Shown: one piece after another, positions 1-7,640 of the stretch
Numbering within the stretch: position 1 is the stretch's first letter
Layout of the letters: each line of letters starts with the position of its first letter
The notes under the pieces: generated by a model
What the model was told of the DNA's origin: nothing
Database searches by the model: none
What the model saw: the letters and a program-made list of their open reading frames with translations, nothing else
NCBI RefSeq assembly: GCF_042738955.1
Contig: NZ_JBHYHC010000027.1
Location: forward strand, 24,901 to 88,900
Length of the DNA stretch: 64,000 nucleotides
Origin: Umezawaea sp042738955
GTDB taxonomy: Bacteria; Actinomycetota; Actinomycetes; Mycobacteriales; Pseudonocardiaceae
Direction: 5' to 3'
Position numbers and translations under genes: made by a program

Positions 1-269
1 ACCCGCGCTCGTGGGCCGTCCGCGGCGGCGGTCGAGGCCCTCAGCGCCACGGCCATCTCGGCCGCGCCTTGGATGGCGACGGCGCCGATGATCTCGCGTT
101 TGCCGCGGAAGTGGCTGTAGAGGACGGGTTGGCTGTACTCGATGCGCTCGGCGAGCCGTCGGGTGGTGACCGCGTCCCACCCCTGCCGCTCCGCGAGTTC
201 ACGGGCCGTCGCGACGATGAGGCGTTCGCGGTCCGCCCGGTCGCGCTCCTTGCGTTCCTGTACCGACAC
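1..269 (-). CDS. TetR/AcrR-family transcriptional regulator, N-terminal part (runs off left edge)
   Basis: Reading leftward from a GTG at 267-269, the protein opens with a basic helix, then the TetR helix-turn-helix: the region around DAVTTRRLAERIEYSQPVLY followed by SHFRGKREI. About 89 residues are inside the window; the ligand-binding half lies outside it. A TAGGAT box (276-281) sits 6 nt before the GTG, so the transcript is probably leaderless. A 13-bp palindrome overlaps that box, which suggests autoregulation. The divergent neighbour at 361 encodes a DUF1772 membrane protein and is the likely second target. The frame is open to base 1. The family is certain; the ligand is unknown. Confidence 0.9.
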   Translation of the reverse strand, partial: MSVQERKERDRADRERLIVATARELAERQGWDAVTTRRLAERIEYSQPVLYSHFRGKREIIGAVAIQGAAEMAVALRASTAAADGPRAR

Positions 270-278
270 GGGTCGATC

Positions 279-291
279 CTAGCACTGCTAG
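279..291. promoter_or_regulatory. 13-bp palindrome, probable TetR operator over the tetR promoter
   Basis: CTAGCA-C-TGCTAG is a perfect palindrome. It overlaps the TAGGAT -10-like box of the leftward tetR gene, as expected for autorepression. Confidence 0.55.
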
Positions 292-311
292 ACAAGAGAG
301 CGGCAGTAGCG

Positions 312-342
312 CTAGCGTTGCAACATCACCTGTCAACGCTAG
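312..342. promoter_or_regulatory. Inverted repeat upstream of the DUF1772 gene
   Basis: CTAGCGTTG (312-320) and CAACGCTAG (334-342) are perfect reverse complements separated by 13 nt, ending 18 nt before the ATG at 361. The CTAG ends match the nearby 279-291 palindrome, so both are candidate sites for the divergent TetR protein. Confidence 0.5.
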
Positions 343-360
343 ACAACTGGAGCGGTCCCC

Positions 361-807
361 ATGCTCAACGCACTCGAGGTGCTCACCACCGTCGTCGTCG
401 GCGTGATGGTGGGGGTGGAGTTCTCCGTCGCCTTCGTCATCAACCCGATCCTCGACAAGCTCCCGGACGACAGCTACCTCAGCGGCCGTGCCCACGGCGG
501 CCGGATGCTCGGCGCCGTGATGCCGGTCTGGTACATCGGCTCGCTCGTCCTCGCCGCGGTCTGGGCCGTCGCGGGCTGGAACGACGGCGGCGCGGGGCTC
601 GTCGTCACCGCGGCCGGGCTGCTGGTCGTCAGCGTGGTCATGTCGATCCTGCTGCTCGTCCCCATCAACAACCGCACCAAGAACTGGACCCCCGAGACCC
701 GGCCCGCCGACTGGAAGGAGCAGATGAACCGGTGGGACCGCTTCCACTACGTCCGCGTCGCCGTGATCATCGCCGCCTTCGCCCTGCTGGTCGCCGCCCG
801 CTCTTGA
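361..807 (+). CDS. DUF1772 / anthrone-oxygenase-like small membrane protein
   Basis: The 148-residue protein has about four hydrophobic segments: residues 5-28, 55-75, 80-100 and 128-146. It has the DUF1772 look: an N-terminal helix with NPILDKLPDD, then YIGSLVLAAVWAVAG, then LLLVPINNRTKNW before a W-rich amphipathic stretch, and a final hydrophobic helix. The family includes anthrone oxygenase-like proteins, but most bacterial members have no known activity, and none is claimed here. A GGAG lies 8 nt before the ATG. It is transcribed divergently from the tetR gene at the left edge, with two palindromes between them, so it is probably the repressor's target. Confidence 0.8.
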   Translation: MLNALEVLTTVVVGVMVGVEFSVAFVINPILDKLPDDSYLSGRAHGGRMLGAVMPVWYIGSLVLAAVWAVAGWNDGGAGLVVTAAGLLVVSVVMSILLLVPINNRTKNWTPETRPADWKEQMNRWDRFHYVRVAVIIAAFALLVAARS

Positions 808-867
808 GGAACGACCGCCGCGCCCGGCACGTCCGAGGACCGTGCCGCAGTCAGGGAGGGACCTTTC

Positions 868-1647
868 GTGACCGACGTGGTGAGGGGCTGGGAACTCGTC
901 CGGGACGGCGACGTCGAGCACTACCGGAAGCGCATGGCCAACAACGTGGCGGTGCTCGCGACCTGGCACGGCGACCGCGGCACGGTGGAGGCGTGCGTCG
1001 AACCGCTCGGGATCGGGCGGACGCTGACCCGGAGCCGCACGGAGTTCCGCGACAGGGAGTCGTTCTGGACCGCCGCGCGGTGCGTGGTGGACCTGGCCGC
1101 GAACCTGCCCTCGCTGGGCGCGGGCGGTGAGAGCCCCGCCGACCCCGTCCTGTTCGGCGAGGTCGCCGGGCACGTCGAGGCCGAGCCCGGCTCGGGCGGC
1201 GCACCGGAGGCCGAGCTGACGTTCACCCTGGTCGAGGGCCGCCGGGTCACGCTGGTCCTGTCCGACGAGCAGGCGTTCGACCTGTGCTCGCGGATCACCG
1301 GGCTCGACAGCCGCGTGTGGTCCGAACAGCGCGAGGAGCGGGACTTCGGCGAGACTTCGGACGCCGAGGTGCCCGACGTCGGCGAGGTCGAGTCGGGCCC
1401 GGACACCGGCCACGACGTGGTCGTGCTCCTGGAAGCCCGGTTCGGGGTCACGGCGGACCACCTCATGGCGCACGTCGACTGGTCGGCCCTCATCGTCGTG
1501 GGCGAGCCCGCCGTGAGTTCACTGGTCGAGCGGGGCGAGGAGGTGCGCGCCGCGCTGGAGCCGCGGTGGTACCCGGTGGTGGTCGACCGGCCCGGCGAGC
1601 GGTGGGTGGTCCTGCGCCGCACCGGGCTGTTCTACGGCGAGGACTGA
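868..1647 (+). CDS. Hypothetical soluble protein, 259 aa
   Basis: I do not recognise this protein. It starts at a GTG with a GGGAGGG ribosome site 6-7 nt upstream. The sequence is acidic and has no signal peptide or membrane segment. The middle part (around 112-150) reads as two strands with TFTLVEGRRVTLVLSD then an alpha helix; the C-terminal part (about 175-258) has alternating hydrophobic strands including HDVVVLLEARFG and ALIVVGEP. It looks like two alpha/beta modules joined by an acidic linker (about 158-172). The last 16 bp overlap the end of the convergent gene at 1632. Codon use fits a real actinomycete gene. Confidence 0.7.
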   Translation: MTDVVRGWELVRDGDVEHYRKRMANNVAVLATWHGDRGTVEACVEPLGIGRTLTRSRTEFRDRESFWTAARCVVDLAANLPSLGAGGESPADPVLFGEVAGHVEAEPGSGGAPEAELTFTLVEGRRVTLVLSDEQAFDLCSRITGLDSRVWSEQREERDFGETSDAEVPDVGEVESGPDTGHDVVVLLEARFGVTADHLMAHVDWSALIVVGEPAVSSLVERGEEVRAALEPRWYPVVVDRPGERWVVLRRTGLFYGED

Positions 1648-2165
1648 ACGCGCGCGGTGTGCAGGATCGGGTGGCGCGCGAACGCGTCCACCAGCGCCTC
1701 CGGTCCCCCGAGGCTCGCGTGGTCGTCGTCCCACAGCACCGAGTAGAGCCACGAGCGGTCCGCCGGGAACACCAGGTTGGGCAGCGAGCCCTTCCAGAAC
1801 GCCCCCGGTCCCTCCCGCCGCCACGTGGCGGCCTGCCCGGGTCCGGCCTCGACCAGGACGTAGCTCCACCCCGCGTACAGCGTCACCACCGGCGCGTCGG
1901 GGAAGACGAGGTCGTCGGCCCCGGTGTCGAGGTAGCCCAGCCACCACGGCCGCGCCGCCCACCGGCTCAGCAGGGCGACGACCGTGCGGTCGTGCTCCTC
2001 CTGCGCCGCGTCGTCGGTGGGCAGCGGGATCGTGGCGTAGGCGTCGAACACCGGCGGAACGGCCGCCGCGATGGTGCGGCTCGCCCGCGTGCCGTCCACG
2101 ATCCACGCCACGTCGTCCTGCGTCCCGACGCGCCACGTGCCGCCGTCCTTGGTCCTGGTCACCAT
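1632..2165 (-). CDS. Hypothetical Trp-rich soluble protein, 177 aa
   Basis: No family was recognised. The protein is rich in Trp (RPWWLGYLD, GWSYVLVEAG, GAFWKGSLPN, SWLYSVLWDDD), has no signal peptide, and looks like a small globular alpha/beta protein. The ATG at 2163-2165 is preceded at 6 nt by TAGCCT (2172-2177), which suggests a leaderless transcript whose promoter lies inside the end of the MmpL gene. The 3' end overlaps the convergent hypothetical gene by 16 bp. Homologues are probably annotated as hypothetical proteins in actinomycetes; a function cannot be given. Confidence 0.7.
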   Translation of the reverse strand: MVTRTKDGGTWRVGTQDDVAWIVDGTRASRTIAAAVPPVFDAYATIPLPTDDAAQEEHDRTVVALLSRWAARPWWLGYLDTGADDLVFPDAPVVTLYAGWSYVLVEAGPGQAATWRREGPGAFWKGSLPNLVFPADRSWLYSVLWDDDHASLGGPEALVDAFARHPILHTARVQSSP

Positions 2166-2174
2166 CCCGCCAGG

Positions 2175-4283
2175 CTAGGACGTGCTCGCCTCCAGTTCCG
2201 GCGACGGGAGCCCGCGGAGCCACCGGGGCAGTCGCCAGGCCGCGTCACCGAGCAGGGCGAGCGCCGCGGGCACGACGACCAGGCGCAGGACGATCGCGTC
2301 GAGCAGGACGCCCACCGCGAGGGCGAAGCTGATCGGCTTGATCGTGGACTCGCTGTCCGGCACGAAGCCCGCGAACACGGCGAACATGATGGCGGCCGCG
2401 GCGATGATGACCGGTGCGGCCCTGGTGAACCCGAGCGCGACGGCCTCTCTCGGATCGCCGCCGCCGGTGCGGGCTTCGCGAATCCGCGAGACGAGGAAGA
2501 TCTGGTAGTCCATCGCGAGCCCGAACAGGATCGCGACGATGAGGATCGGCGCGAGGCTCATCAACGGCCCCGTGGGCTCCGCGTTGACGACCTCGGCCAG
2601 CACTCCCCACTGGAAGACCGCCGTGGTGGCTCCCAGGGTCGCGCTGGCCGTGAGCAGGAAGCCGAGCACGCCGACCACCGGCACGAGCACCGACCGCGAC
2701 ACCAGCACGAGCAGCACCATGGCCAGCCCCGCCACGAGCAGGACGTAGGTGAGCAGGGCGTCGGTCAACTGCTGCGACACGTCGATGCTCACGGCGGTGC
2801 CGCCGGTGACGGAGAAGTCCACGCCCTCGAAGTCGGCGCGCAGCGCGCGGATGCCGTGCACGAGGTCGACCGTGGCCACGTCGTCCGCGCCGTGCCGCGG
2901 GATGACGGTGATCAGCGCCGCCGACCCGTCCCCGTTCGGCCGGGGAGGGGCCGCCACCGCGACGCCGGGCAGGGCCGCTACGCGCTGGCGCACCTCCGCG
3001 GCGCGGTCGACGGACGCCGCGCCGTCCACGAGCACGAGCAGCGGGGCGATCCGGCCCTCGCCGAACTGGTCGGCCAGCACGCGTTCGGCTGTGGCCTGGG
3101 TGCTGCCCACGTCGGGGCGCGAGGTGAGCGAGGTCCGCGTCGACAGCACGGGCAGCGCGACCACGACGAGCGCCGAGACCGCGAGGACCAGGCACAGCCT
3201 CGGACTCTCGACGACGCGCCTCGCCCAGCCGCTGACGAACCTCCGCTCCCCGCCGCCGATCCGCACCCTCCGCGGGCGGCCGGGGTTGGCGCGCTCACTG
3301 ACGAAACCGAGCATCGCCGGGACGAGCGTGACGGCCACGGCGACGGTGAGCACGACCGTCGCGGCGGCGGCCAAGCCCATCTGGGTGAGGAAGGGGATGC
3401 CCGCGACCGTCAGCCCCGCCAAGGCGACGGCGACGGTGAGCCCGGCGGTGAGAACGGCGGACCCGGCCGTCGCGACGGCCGTCGCCGCGGCTTGCTCGAC
3501 AGGTGCGCCGTCGCCGAGTTCCTGCCGGAAGCGGCTGATGATGAACAGGGCGTAGTCGATGCCGACCGCCAGGCCGAGCATCACCGCCAGCACGGGCGTG
3601 GTGGACTGCAACTCCACGAACCCGGTGAGCGCGGTGATGCCGAAGACGCCGATCCCGACACCGACCAGCGCGGTCAGCAGGTTCATGCCCGCGACCACCA
3701 GCGATCCGAAGGTGAGCACCAGCACCAGGAAGGCGACCACGACGCCGATCGCCTCGGCCGACCCACCGCCGCTCGCGGGCGGTTTCAGGGCCGTGCCGCG
3801 GACGTCGACGGTGAGGCCGTCCGCGCGGGCCCGCTCGACCGCGTCGAGGAGCGCTCCGCGCTGCGCGTCGGTGATCTCCGGCGCGCGGACCCGGTAGGTC
3901 ACCGTGCTGTAGGCGACGGTCCGGTCCTCGGACAACGCCCCGCCCGCGGGGTCGAGGGGATCGCTCGCCGTCGCCACACCGGGCAGGCTCGCGAGGTCCC
4001 CGACCAGGTCGCCGACCTTCGCCGCCGTCGCCGGATCGGTGAGCGCGGCGGCCCGCACCACGACCTGCGCCGAGCCGGACCCCGCGGTCTCGCCGAACTT
4101 CTCGCGCAGGAGGTCCAGCGCGGTGGTGGACTCCTGTCCGGGGATCTCGAACGTCGACACGGTGGTCGCGGCCAGGGTCGCCGAGCCGACGAACGCGGCG
4201 ATCAGCAGGGCAGACCACGCGAGCACGACGACGGCACGGCGGCGCACGCAGGCCAGCCCGAGTCGGTACAACCGTTGCGCCAT
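2175..4283 (-). CDS. MmpL-family (RND superfamily) transporter
   Basis: The 702-residue protein has the family's duplicated layout. TM1 lies at about 14-37 and an extracellular loop follows. Five TMs come next, containing the signature GLAVGIDYALFIISRFR. A second large loop and a second TM bundle follow, with FGLAMDYQIFLVSRIR. These D-Y pairs are the proton-relay segments of MmpL proteins, which move lipids or drugs across the inner membrane. About 700 aa is normal for the short actinomycete type. The start ATG is 2 nt beyond the stop of the upstream TetR gene, so the two form one operon and the regulator probably senses the exported compound. No lipid-synthesis gene is adjacent, so a drug or fatty-acid efflux role is more likely than envelope lipid export. 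Confidence 0.93.
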   Translation of the reverse strand: MAQRLYRLGLACVRRRAVVVLAWSALLIAAFVGSATLAATTVSTFEIPGQESTTALDLLREKFGETAGSGSAQVVVRAAALTDPATAAKVGDLVGDLASLPGVATASDPLDPAGGALSEDRTVAYSTVTYRVRAPEITDAQRGALLDAVERARADGLTVDVRGTALKPPASGGGSAEAIGVVVAFLVLVLTFGSLVVAGMNLLTALVGVGIGVFGITALTGFVELQSTTPVLAVMLGLAVGIDYALFIISRFRQELGDGAPVEQAAATAVATAGSAVLTAGLTVAVALAGLTVAGIPFLTQMGLAAAATVVLTVAVAVTLVPAMLGFVSERANPGRPRRVRIGGGERRFVSGWARRVVESPRLCLVLAVSALVVVALPVLSTRTSLTSRPDVGSTQATAERVLADQFGEGRIAPLLVLVDGAASVDRAAEVRQRVAALPGVAVAAPPRPNGDGSAALITVIPRHGADDVATVDLVHGIRALRADFEGVDFSVTGGTAVSIDVSQQLTDALLTYVLLVAGLAMVLLVLVSRSVLVPVVGVLGFLLTASATLGATTAVFQWGVLAEVVNAEPTGPLMSLAPILIVAILFGLAMDYQIFLVSRIREARTGGGDPREAVALGFTRAAPVIIAAAAIMFAVFAGFVPDSESTIKPISFALAVGVLLDAIVLRLVVVPAALALLGDAAWRLPRWLRGLPSPELEASTS

Positions 4284-4285
4284 GG

Positions 4286-4858
4286 TCAGTTCTCCCCCTC
4301 GGACCGGGTGTGGCCCAGCGCGTCGTAGCCCACGGCGACGAGGTTCCCCACCGCGGCGTCCGTGGACAGGTACTGGCTCAGCGAGACCCGCGCGACGGTG
4401 AGCGCGCCCACCGCGCCGACGACCCGCACCGCCCGGTCGAGGCCGGTGTCGGGGCCGACGAGGAACGCTTCGACGATGGCGTCGCCGACCGGCTCCAGGA
4501 GTGCCACGTCGCTCGCGGTGGGTTCCTGCAACAGCCGCCACAGCAGGAGAGCCATGAAGCCCGGCCACCGGATCGCCATCCGCGCGAGCCCGGTGAGCAC
4601 CGCGTGGTCGCGCTCGGCTCCCGGCCCGATGTCGGCCACGTCGCGGACGATCCCCGTCAACGCGGACAGGCACCGGTCCACCACGGCGCGCTGGAGGGCG
4701 TCCTTGGACGGGAAGTGGCGCAACAGCCCGCTTTTGGAGTACCCGACCGCGTCCGCGACGCGCTGGAGGGAGGTCTCCTCGAAGCCGTAGCGGGCGAACA
4801 GGGCGGCGGTGCGGTCGATGATCTCGTCGTCGATCTGCTGACGGGTCTGGCGAGGCAT
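4286..4858 (-). CDS. TetR-family regulator of the downstream MmpL gene
   Basis: The N-terminal helix-turn-helix is clear: IIDRTAALFARYGFEETSLQ, then VADAVGYSKSGLLRHFPSKDAL. The rest (about 120 residues) is an alpha-helical ligand domain with the region ARMAIRWPGFMALLLWRLLQ. I chose the ATG at 4856-4858 (MPRQTRQQ) over an in-frame ATG 39 nt upstream. A TATAGT box lies exactly 6 nt before it, and a 19-bp palindrome sits just upstream, within what the longer form would translate. The gene stops 2 nt before the MmpL start. It is probably a leaderless, autoregulated repressor of its own efflux operon. Confidence 0.92.
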   Translation of the reverse strand: MPRQTRQQIDDEIIDRTAALFARYGFEETSLQRVADAVGYSKSGLLRHFPSKDALQRAVVDRCLSALTGIVRDVADIGPGAERDHAVLTGLARMAIRWPGFMALLLWRLLQEPTASDVALLEPVGDAIVEAFLVGPDTGLDRAVRVVGAVGALTVARVSLSQYLSTDAAVGNLVAVGYDALGHTRSEGEN

Positions 4859-4877
4859 GCGACCACTATAGTCACAT

Positions 4878-4896
4878 TGCGACCAAGTTGGTCGCA
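4878..4896. promoter_or_regulatory. 19-bp perfect palindrome, probable TetR operator of the tetR-mmpL operon
   Basis: TGCGACCAA-G-TTGGTCGCA is a perfect palindrome, placed 19-38 nt upstream of the TetR start and just upstream of its TATAGT box. A further GCGACCAC half site follows at the start codon. The size is typical for a TetR dimer site. Confidence 0.7.
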
Positions 4897-4990
4897 CAAT
4901 TCTGCGGGCACACGGCAGACCTCGAGGAACCCGCTTTTCGGCATGCCTGAAGAGGACTCCGGACGAGGAAGTCGGAAGAGCGGCAGTCCC

Positions 4991-5497
4991 CTACTTGGGG
5001 TGCGGGCGGTTGCGGTCGACGATCTCGGCCAGCGTGGCCAGGAAGCGGTCCCCGTCGTCGGCGTCGAGGAAGTCGGTGAGGTGGGCGAGTTCGGCCGACG
5101 CCTCGAACTGGAACGCCCTGGCCGTGCCGCGGCCGAGGTCGGTGAGGACCACTCGCAGTGAGCGGCGGTCGCCGGGGACGGCCGAGCGGTGCGCGAGGTC
5201 GCGGCGTTCGACGCGGTCCATCAGGCCGGTGAGCGCGGCCTTCTCGACGCGGAGGATCTGGGCCAGGTCGGCCATCCCGCGCGGCCCGTCCAGCAGCAGG
5301 CACAGGAGCCGAGCCTGGACGGGGGTCAGGTCGTGGCGCAGCGCCACACGGGTCTGGACGGCCTGGACCAGGTGGCTGAGCTGCACCAGCCCGCCCGCGA
5401 CGTCCACGACGGGGCCGGTGACGGCCGTGGTGCAGCGCTCGGCCGCACAAGCCTCGGTGGCGGCCGTCGCGGGCGCTGCTCGTTCCACCGGGGTCAC
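4991..5497 (-). CDS. MarR-family transcriptional regulator
   Basis: This 168-residue protein has the winged helix seen in MarR: LTPVQARLLCLLLDGPRGMA, recognition helix region LAQILRVEKAALTGLMDRVE, then wing RDLAHRSAVPGDRRSLRVVLT. Helices at both ends form the dimer interface. The N-terminus has two Cys (CAAERC, about 17-22), a possible redox switch, but nothing proves it. The GTG start at 5495-5497 is supported by a GGAGGG ribosome site upstream. It is divergent from an NAD(P)H-dependent FMN reductase gene 76 nt away, so that oxidoreductase is the likely target, as in quinone- or electrophile-sensing MarR systems. Confidence 0.92.
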   Translation of the reverse strand: MTPVERAAPATAATEACAAERCTTAVTGPVVDVAGGLVQLSHLVQAVQTRVALRHDLTPVQARLLCLLLDGPRGMADLAQILRVEKAALTGLMDRVERRDLAHRSAVPGDRRSLRVVLTDLGRGTARAFQFEASAELAHLTDFLDADDGDRFLATLAEIVDRNRPHPK

Positions 5498-5510
5498 TTT
5501 ACCCTCCGCA

Positions 5511-5548
5511 TACAGTTAAGGTCGCGTACAGTACGTTGTGCGAACTGT
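5511..5548. promoter_or_regulatory. Divergent marR/FMN-reductase promoter with nested palindromes
   Basis: ACAGTT (5512-5517) and AACTGT (5543-5548) are inverted about a central 11-bp palindrome CGTACAGTACG (5525-5535). It sits between the two divergent starts and is the obvious place for a MarR/HxlR-type dimer to bind. Confidence 0.5.
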
Positions 5549-5572
5549 TCTAGCGCGATGAGGAGAACGTCG

Positions 5573-6223
5573 ATGGCGAAACTTCTGGTGATCACGGCGA
5601 GCACCCGCCCCACCAGGGCGGCCGACCGGGTCGTCCCCTGGGTGCTGTCCCACCTGCGGGAGCACGCGGGCTTCGACGCGGAGCTCGCGGACCTGCGGGA
5701 CTGGCCGCTGCCGTTCTTCGCCGAGCACTCCGGCACCATCGGCGACCTGGCCGACCCGACCTACTCCGAGCCGCTCGTGCGGGCCTGGAACAAGAAGGTC
5801 AAGGACTCCGACGCGTTCCTGGTCGTCACCCCGGAGTACAACCACAGCGTCCCGGCCGCGTTGAAGAACGCCATCGACACGGTCTGGCTGTCGTTCGGGT
5901 TCCGGCACAAGCCCGTCGCCACGGTCGGGTACAGCGCGGGCATCGGCGGCGGGATCCGCTCCATCGAGCACCTGGCGCAGATGTTCGTCGAGACCGAGGC
6001 CGTCCCGCTGCGCAACGCCACCGTCATCCCGTTCGTCAACGACGCGTTCGACGAGCACGGCCAGCCCGTCAACCCGATGACCGCCGCGAGCCTGACCATC
6101 ACGCTCGACGACCTGGCGTGGTGGACCTCCGCACTCGCGAAGGCCCGCGCCGAAGGCGAACTCCCACCCGGCCAGCTCCGCGCACGGGCCGCCATGGCAG
6201 CCATCACCGCCGCCCGCGGCTAG
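5573..6223 (+). CDS. NAD(P)H-dependent FMN reductase / quinone reductase-like flavoprotein
   Basis: The 216-residue flavodoxin-like protein begins with KLLVITASTRPTR, the phosphate loop of the FMN_red family, and contains the signature VVTPEYNHSVPAALKNAID, then GYSAGIGGGIRS. Members reduce FMN, quinones or azo dyes with NAD(P)H in the cytoplasm. An in-frame ATG lies 15 nt upstream, but AGGAG sits just before 5573 and decides the start. It is divergent from a MarR gene, so it is probably induced by an electrophile or quinone. The physiological substrate cannot be read from the sequence. Confidence 0.93.
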   Translation: MAKLLVITASTRPTRAADRVVPWVLSHLREHAGFDAELADLRDWPLPFFAEHSGTIGDLADPTYSEPLVRAWNKKVKDSDAFLVVTPEYNHSVPAALKNAIDTVWLSFGFRHKPVATVGYSAGIGGGIRSIEHLAQMFVETEAVPLRNATVIPFVNDAFDEHGQPVNPMTAASLTITLDDLAWWTSALAKARAEGELPPGQLRARAAMAAITAARG

Positions 6224-6263
6224 GACGGCGGTGATGGCGGTGATGGCGGCACGATCCGAGTGA

Positions 6264-6809
6264 TCAGTGACCGAGGGTCGCGTCGACCGCGGGGAAGTCG
6301 AGCTGCGTCTCGCCGACGGAGTTGAAGTAGTTGGTGAAGGTGTTGAGGGCCACCGCGGCGACGATCTCGCCGATCTCGCCGTCGTCGTAGCCCGCGGCGC
6401 GCACGGCGGCGAGGTCGGTGTCGGCGACGAAACCCTTGGTGGAGATGACCGCGAGGGTGAAGCGCAGCGCGGCCTCGACCTTCGGGTCGGCGGCGCGGGC
6501 GTGGCGGCCCGACACGAGGTCCTCGTCGCTGACGCCGGCCCGCGCGCCCAGGACGGTGTGGGCCGCCAGGCAGTAGCCGCACTCGTTGGCCACGGCCGTG
6601 ACGAGCGCGATCTGCTCCTGGACCGCGGCGGGCAGGCGCCCCTTGGACAGCGCGCCGCTGAACGACAGGTAGGCGTCGAGCACGGCCGGTGAACTGGCCA
6701 TCGCCTTCATCATGTTCGGCGTCACGCCGAGGGCGCGTTCGACCTTGTCGAGCAGGGCGCGGGTGCGGGGTTCGGCGGTGGCGGGGTCGACGACGGTGAG
6801 ACGAGGCAT
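6264..6809 (-). CDS. Carboxymuconolactone decarboxylase-family protein (AhpD-like peroxidase fold)
   Basis: This 181-residue all-helical protein carries the AhpD-type active site ECGYCLAAH: Cys77, Cys80 and His84. The CxxC-x3-H motif gives alkylhydroperoxidase or thiol-disulfide activity in AhpD-like members, unlike true decarboxylases, which lack the Cys pair. The ATG at 6807-6809 matches the usual MPRLTVVDPATA start; longer in-frame extensions read as non-coding. A 13-bp palindrome lies 31 nt upstream of the start. The divergent neighbour is a Cys-rich MarR gene, which makes oxidative or electrophile control plausible. Confidence 0.9.
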   Translation of the reverse strand: MPRLTVVDPATAEPRTRALLDKVERALGVTPNMMKAMASSPAVLDAYLSFSGALSKGRLPAAVQEQIALVTAVANECGYCLAAHTVLGARAGVSDEDLVSGRHARAADPKVEAALRFTLAVISTKGFVADTDLAAVRAAGYDDGEIGEIVAAVALNTFTNYFNSVGETQLDFPAVDATLGH

Positions 6810-6839
6810 GACAGGGGTTCCTTCCGAACGGAGCATTAC

Positions 6840-6852
6840 TTGGCAGTGCCAA
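6840..6852. promoter_or_regulatory. 13-bp palindrome upstream of the AhpD-like gene
   Basis: TTGGCA-G-TGCCAA is a perfect palindrome 31 nt upstream of the leftward start at 6809. It differs from the TAGGA/TCCTA sites of the neighbouring MarR gene, so another regulator may bind it. Confidence 0.45.
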
Positions 6853-6957
6853 CTATAAGGACCCGACCGTGGACCGCAAGACCCCGTGCGCCACGTCACA
6901 AGAGGGGTTTCACCAGGGCGCGACGCACGGGCCGCGGTGCGTACCATCCAGGTGATG

Positions 6958-6966
6958 AGGAGTCCT
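6958..6966. promoter_or_regulatory. AGGA-G-TCCT palindrome just upstream of the Cys-rich MarR gene
   Basis: This 9-bp perfect palindrome is followed by AC and lies 15 nt before the ATG at 6981. The core matches the larger palindrome at 7576-7592 downstream of the same gene, which points to one regulator acting on both promoters. Confidence 0.5.
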
Positions 6967-6980
6967 ACCCGAGGTGTTCG

Positions 6981-7571
6981 ATGACGGCCGACCTCGATCG
7001 GCGGGTGGCGGACGCGGTCGAACGCCTGGGGCATGGACTGCGCTCGCTGGCCCAGCACAGCGCTCGCGCGCAAGGCCTGTCGCCGTTGCAGCAGCAGGTG
7101 GTGCTGGCCCTCACCCGGCAGCCGCTGGCCAGGCGCGAGGTCAACACCCTCGCCGCGGAGTTCGACGTCACCACGCCCACGCTGTCGGACGCGGTCGGGT
7201 CGTTGGAGCGCAAGGAACTCCTGACCCGCTCCCCCGGTTCGGACGGGCGACGACGCCTGCTCACGTTGACCGAACGCGGCGAGGAGGTCGCCCGCGAGCT
7301 GGCGTCGTGGGACGAGCCTTTGCTGTCCGCGCTGGCGAACCTGTCACCGGAGAGCCGGGCGACCACATTGGACAGTCTCCTGCACGTCATCGCGGACCTG
7401 CACCGCCGAGGCGTGGTCAGCGTCGTGCGCATGTGCACCACGTGCCGTTTCTTCCGCCCCGACGCGCACTCGGACCCGGCCGCGCCGCACCACTGCGCCC
7501 TGCTGAGGACACCGCTGCCGCTCGCGGAGTTGCGGACCGACTGCCTGGAGCACGAACCGGCCGCCGTCTGA
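6981..7571 (+). CDS. MarR-family regulator with C-terminal Cys/His cluster
   Basis: The 196-residue protein has a MarR winged helix: LSPLQQQVVLALTRQP, VNTLAAEFDVTTPTLSDAVG, then RKELLTRSPGSDGRRRLLTLT. Beyond it, the last 50 residues hold MCTTCRFFRPDAHSDP, then PHHC and DCLEHE. This gives CxxC, HHC and a late Cys/His that could bind metal or an Fe-S cluster. The same tail occurs in the MarR protein at 9492-10094, so this is a distinct subfamily and not chance. The start at 6981 has GAGGTG upstream. Matching palindromes flank the gene, so it probably represses itself and the amidotransferase/MFS pair at 7641-9523. Confidence 0.9.
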   Translation: MTADLDRRVADAVERLGHGLRSLAQHSARAQGLSPLQQQVVLALTRQPLARREVNTLAAEFDVTTPTLSDAVGSLERKELLTRSPGSDGRRRLLTLTERGEEVARELASWDEPLLSALANLSPESRATTLDSLLHVIADLHRRGVVSVVRMCTTCRFFRPDAHSDPAAPHHCALLRTPLPLAELRTDCLEHEPAAV

Positions 7572-7575
7572 CGAT

Positions 7576-7592
7576 CGGTAGGACTCCTACCG
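7576..7592. promoter_or_regulatory. 17-bp perfect palindrome, probable MarR operator for the amidotransferase/MFS operon
   Basis: CGGTAGGA-C-TCCTACCG is a perfect palindrome lying between the MarR stop and the GTG at 7641. It shares the AGGA-N-TCCTA core with the site at 6958-6966. Confidence 0.65.
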
Positions 7593-7640
7593 GTAGTGTG
7601 GCATGCTGGTGCCGTCGACAGCGCGGAAGAGGAGGTCGCC

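Noticed and set aside
1284..4328. Long plus-strand open frame opposite MmpL
   Set aside because: Arg/His-rich shadow; the MmpL signatures are on the minus strand.
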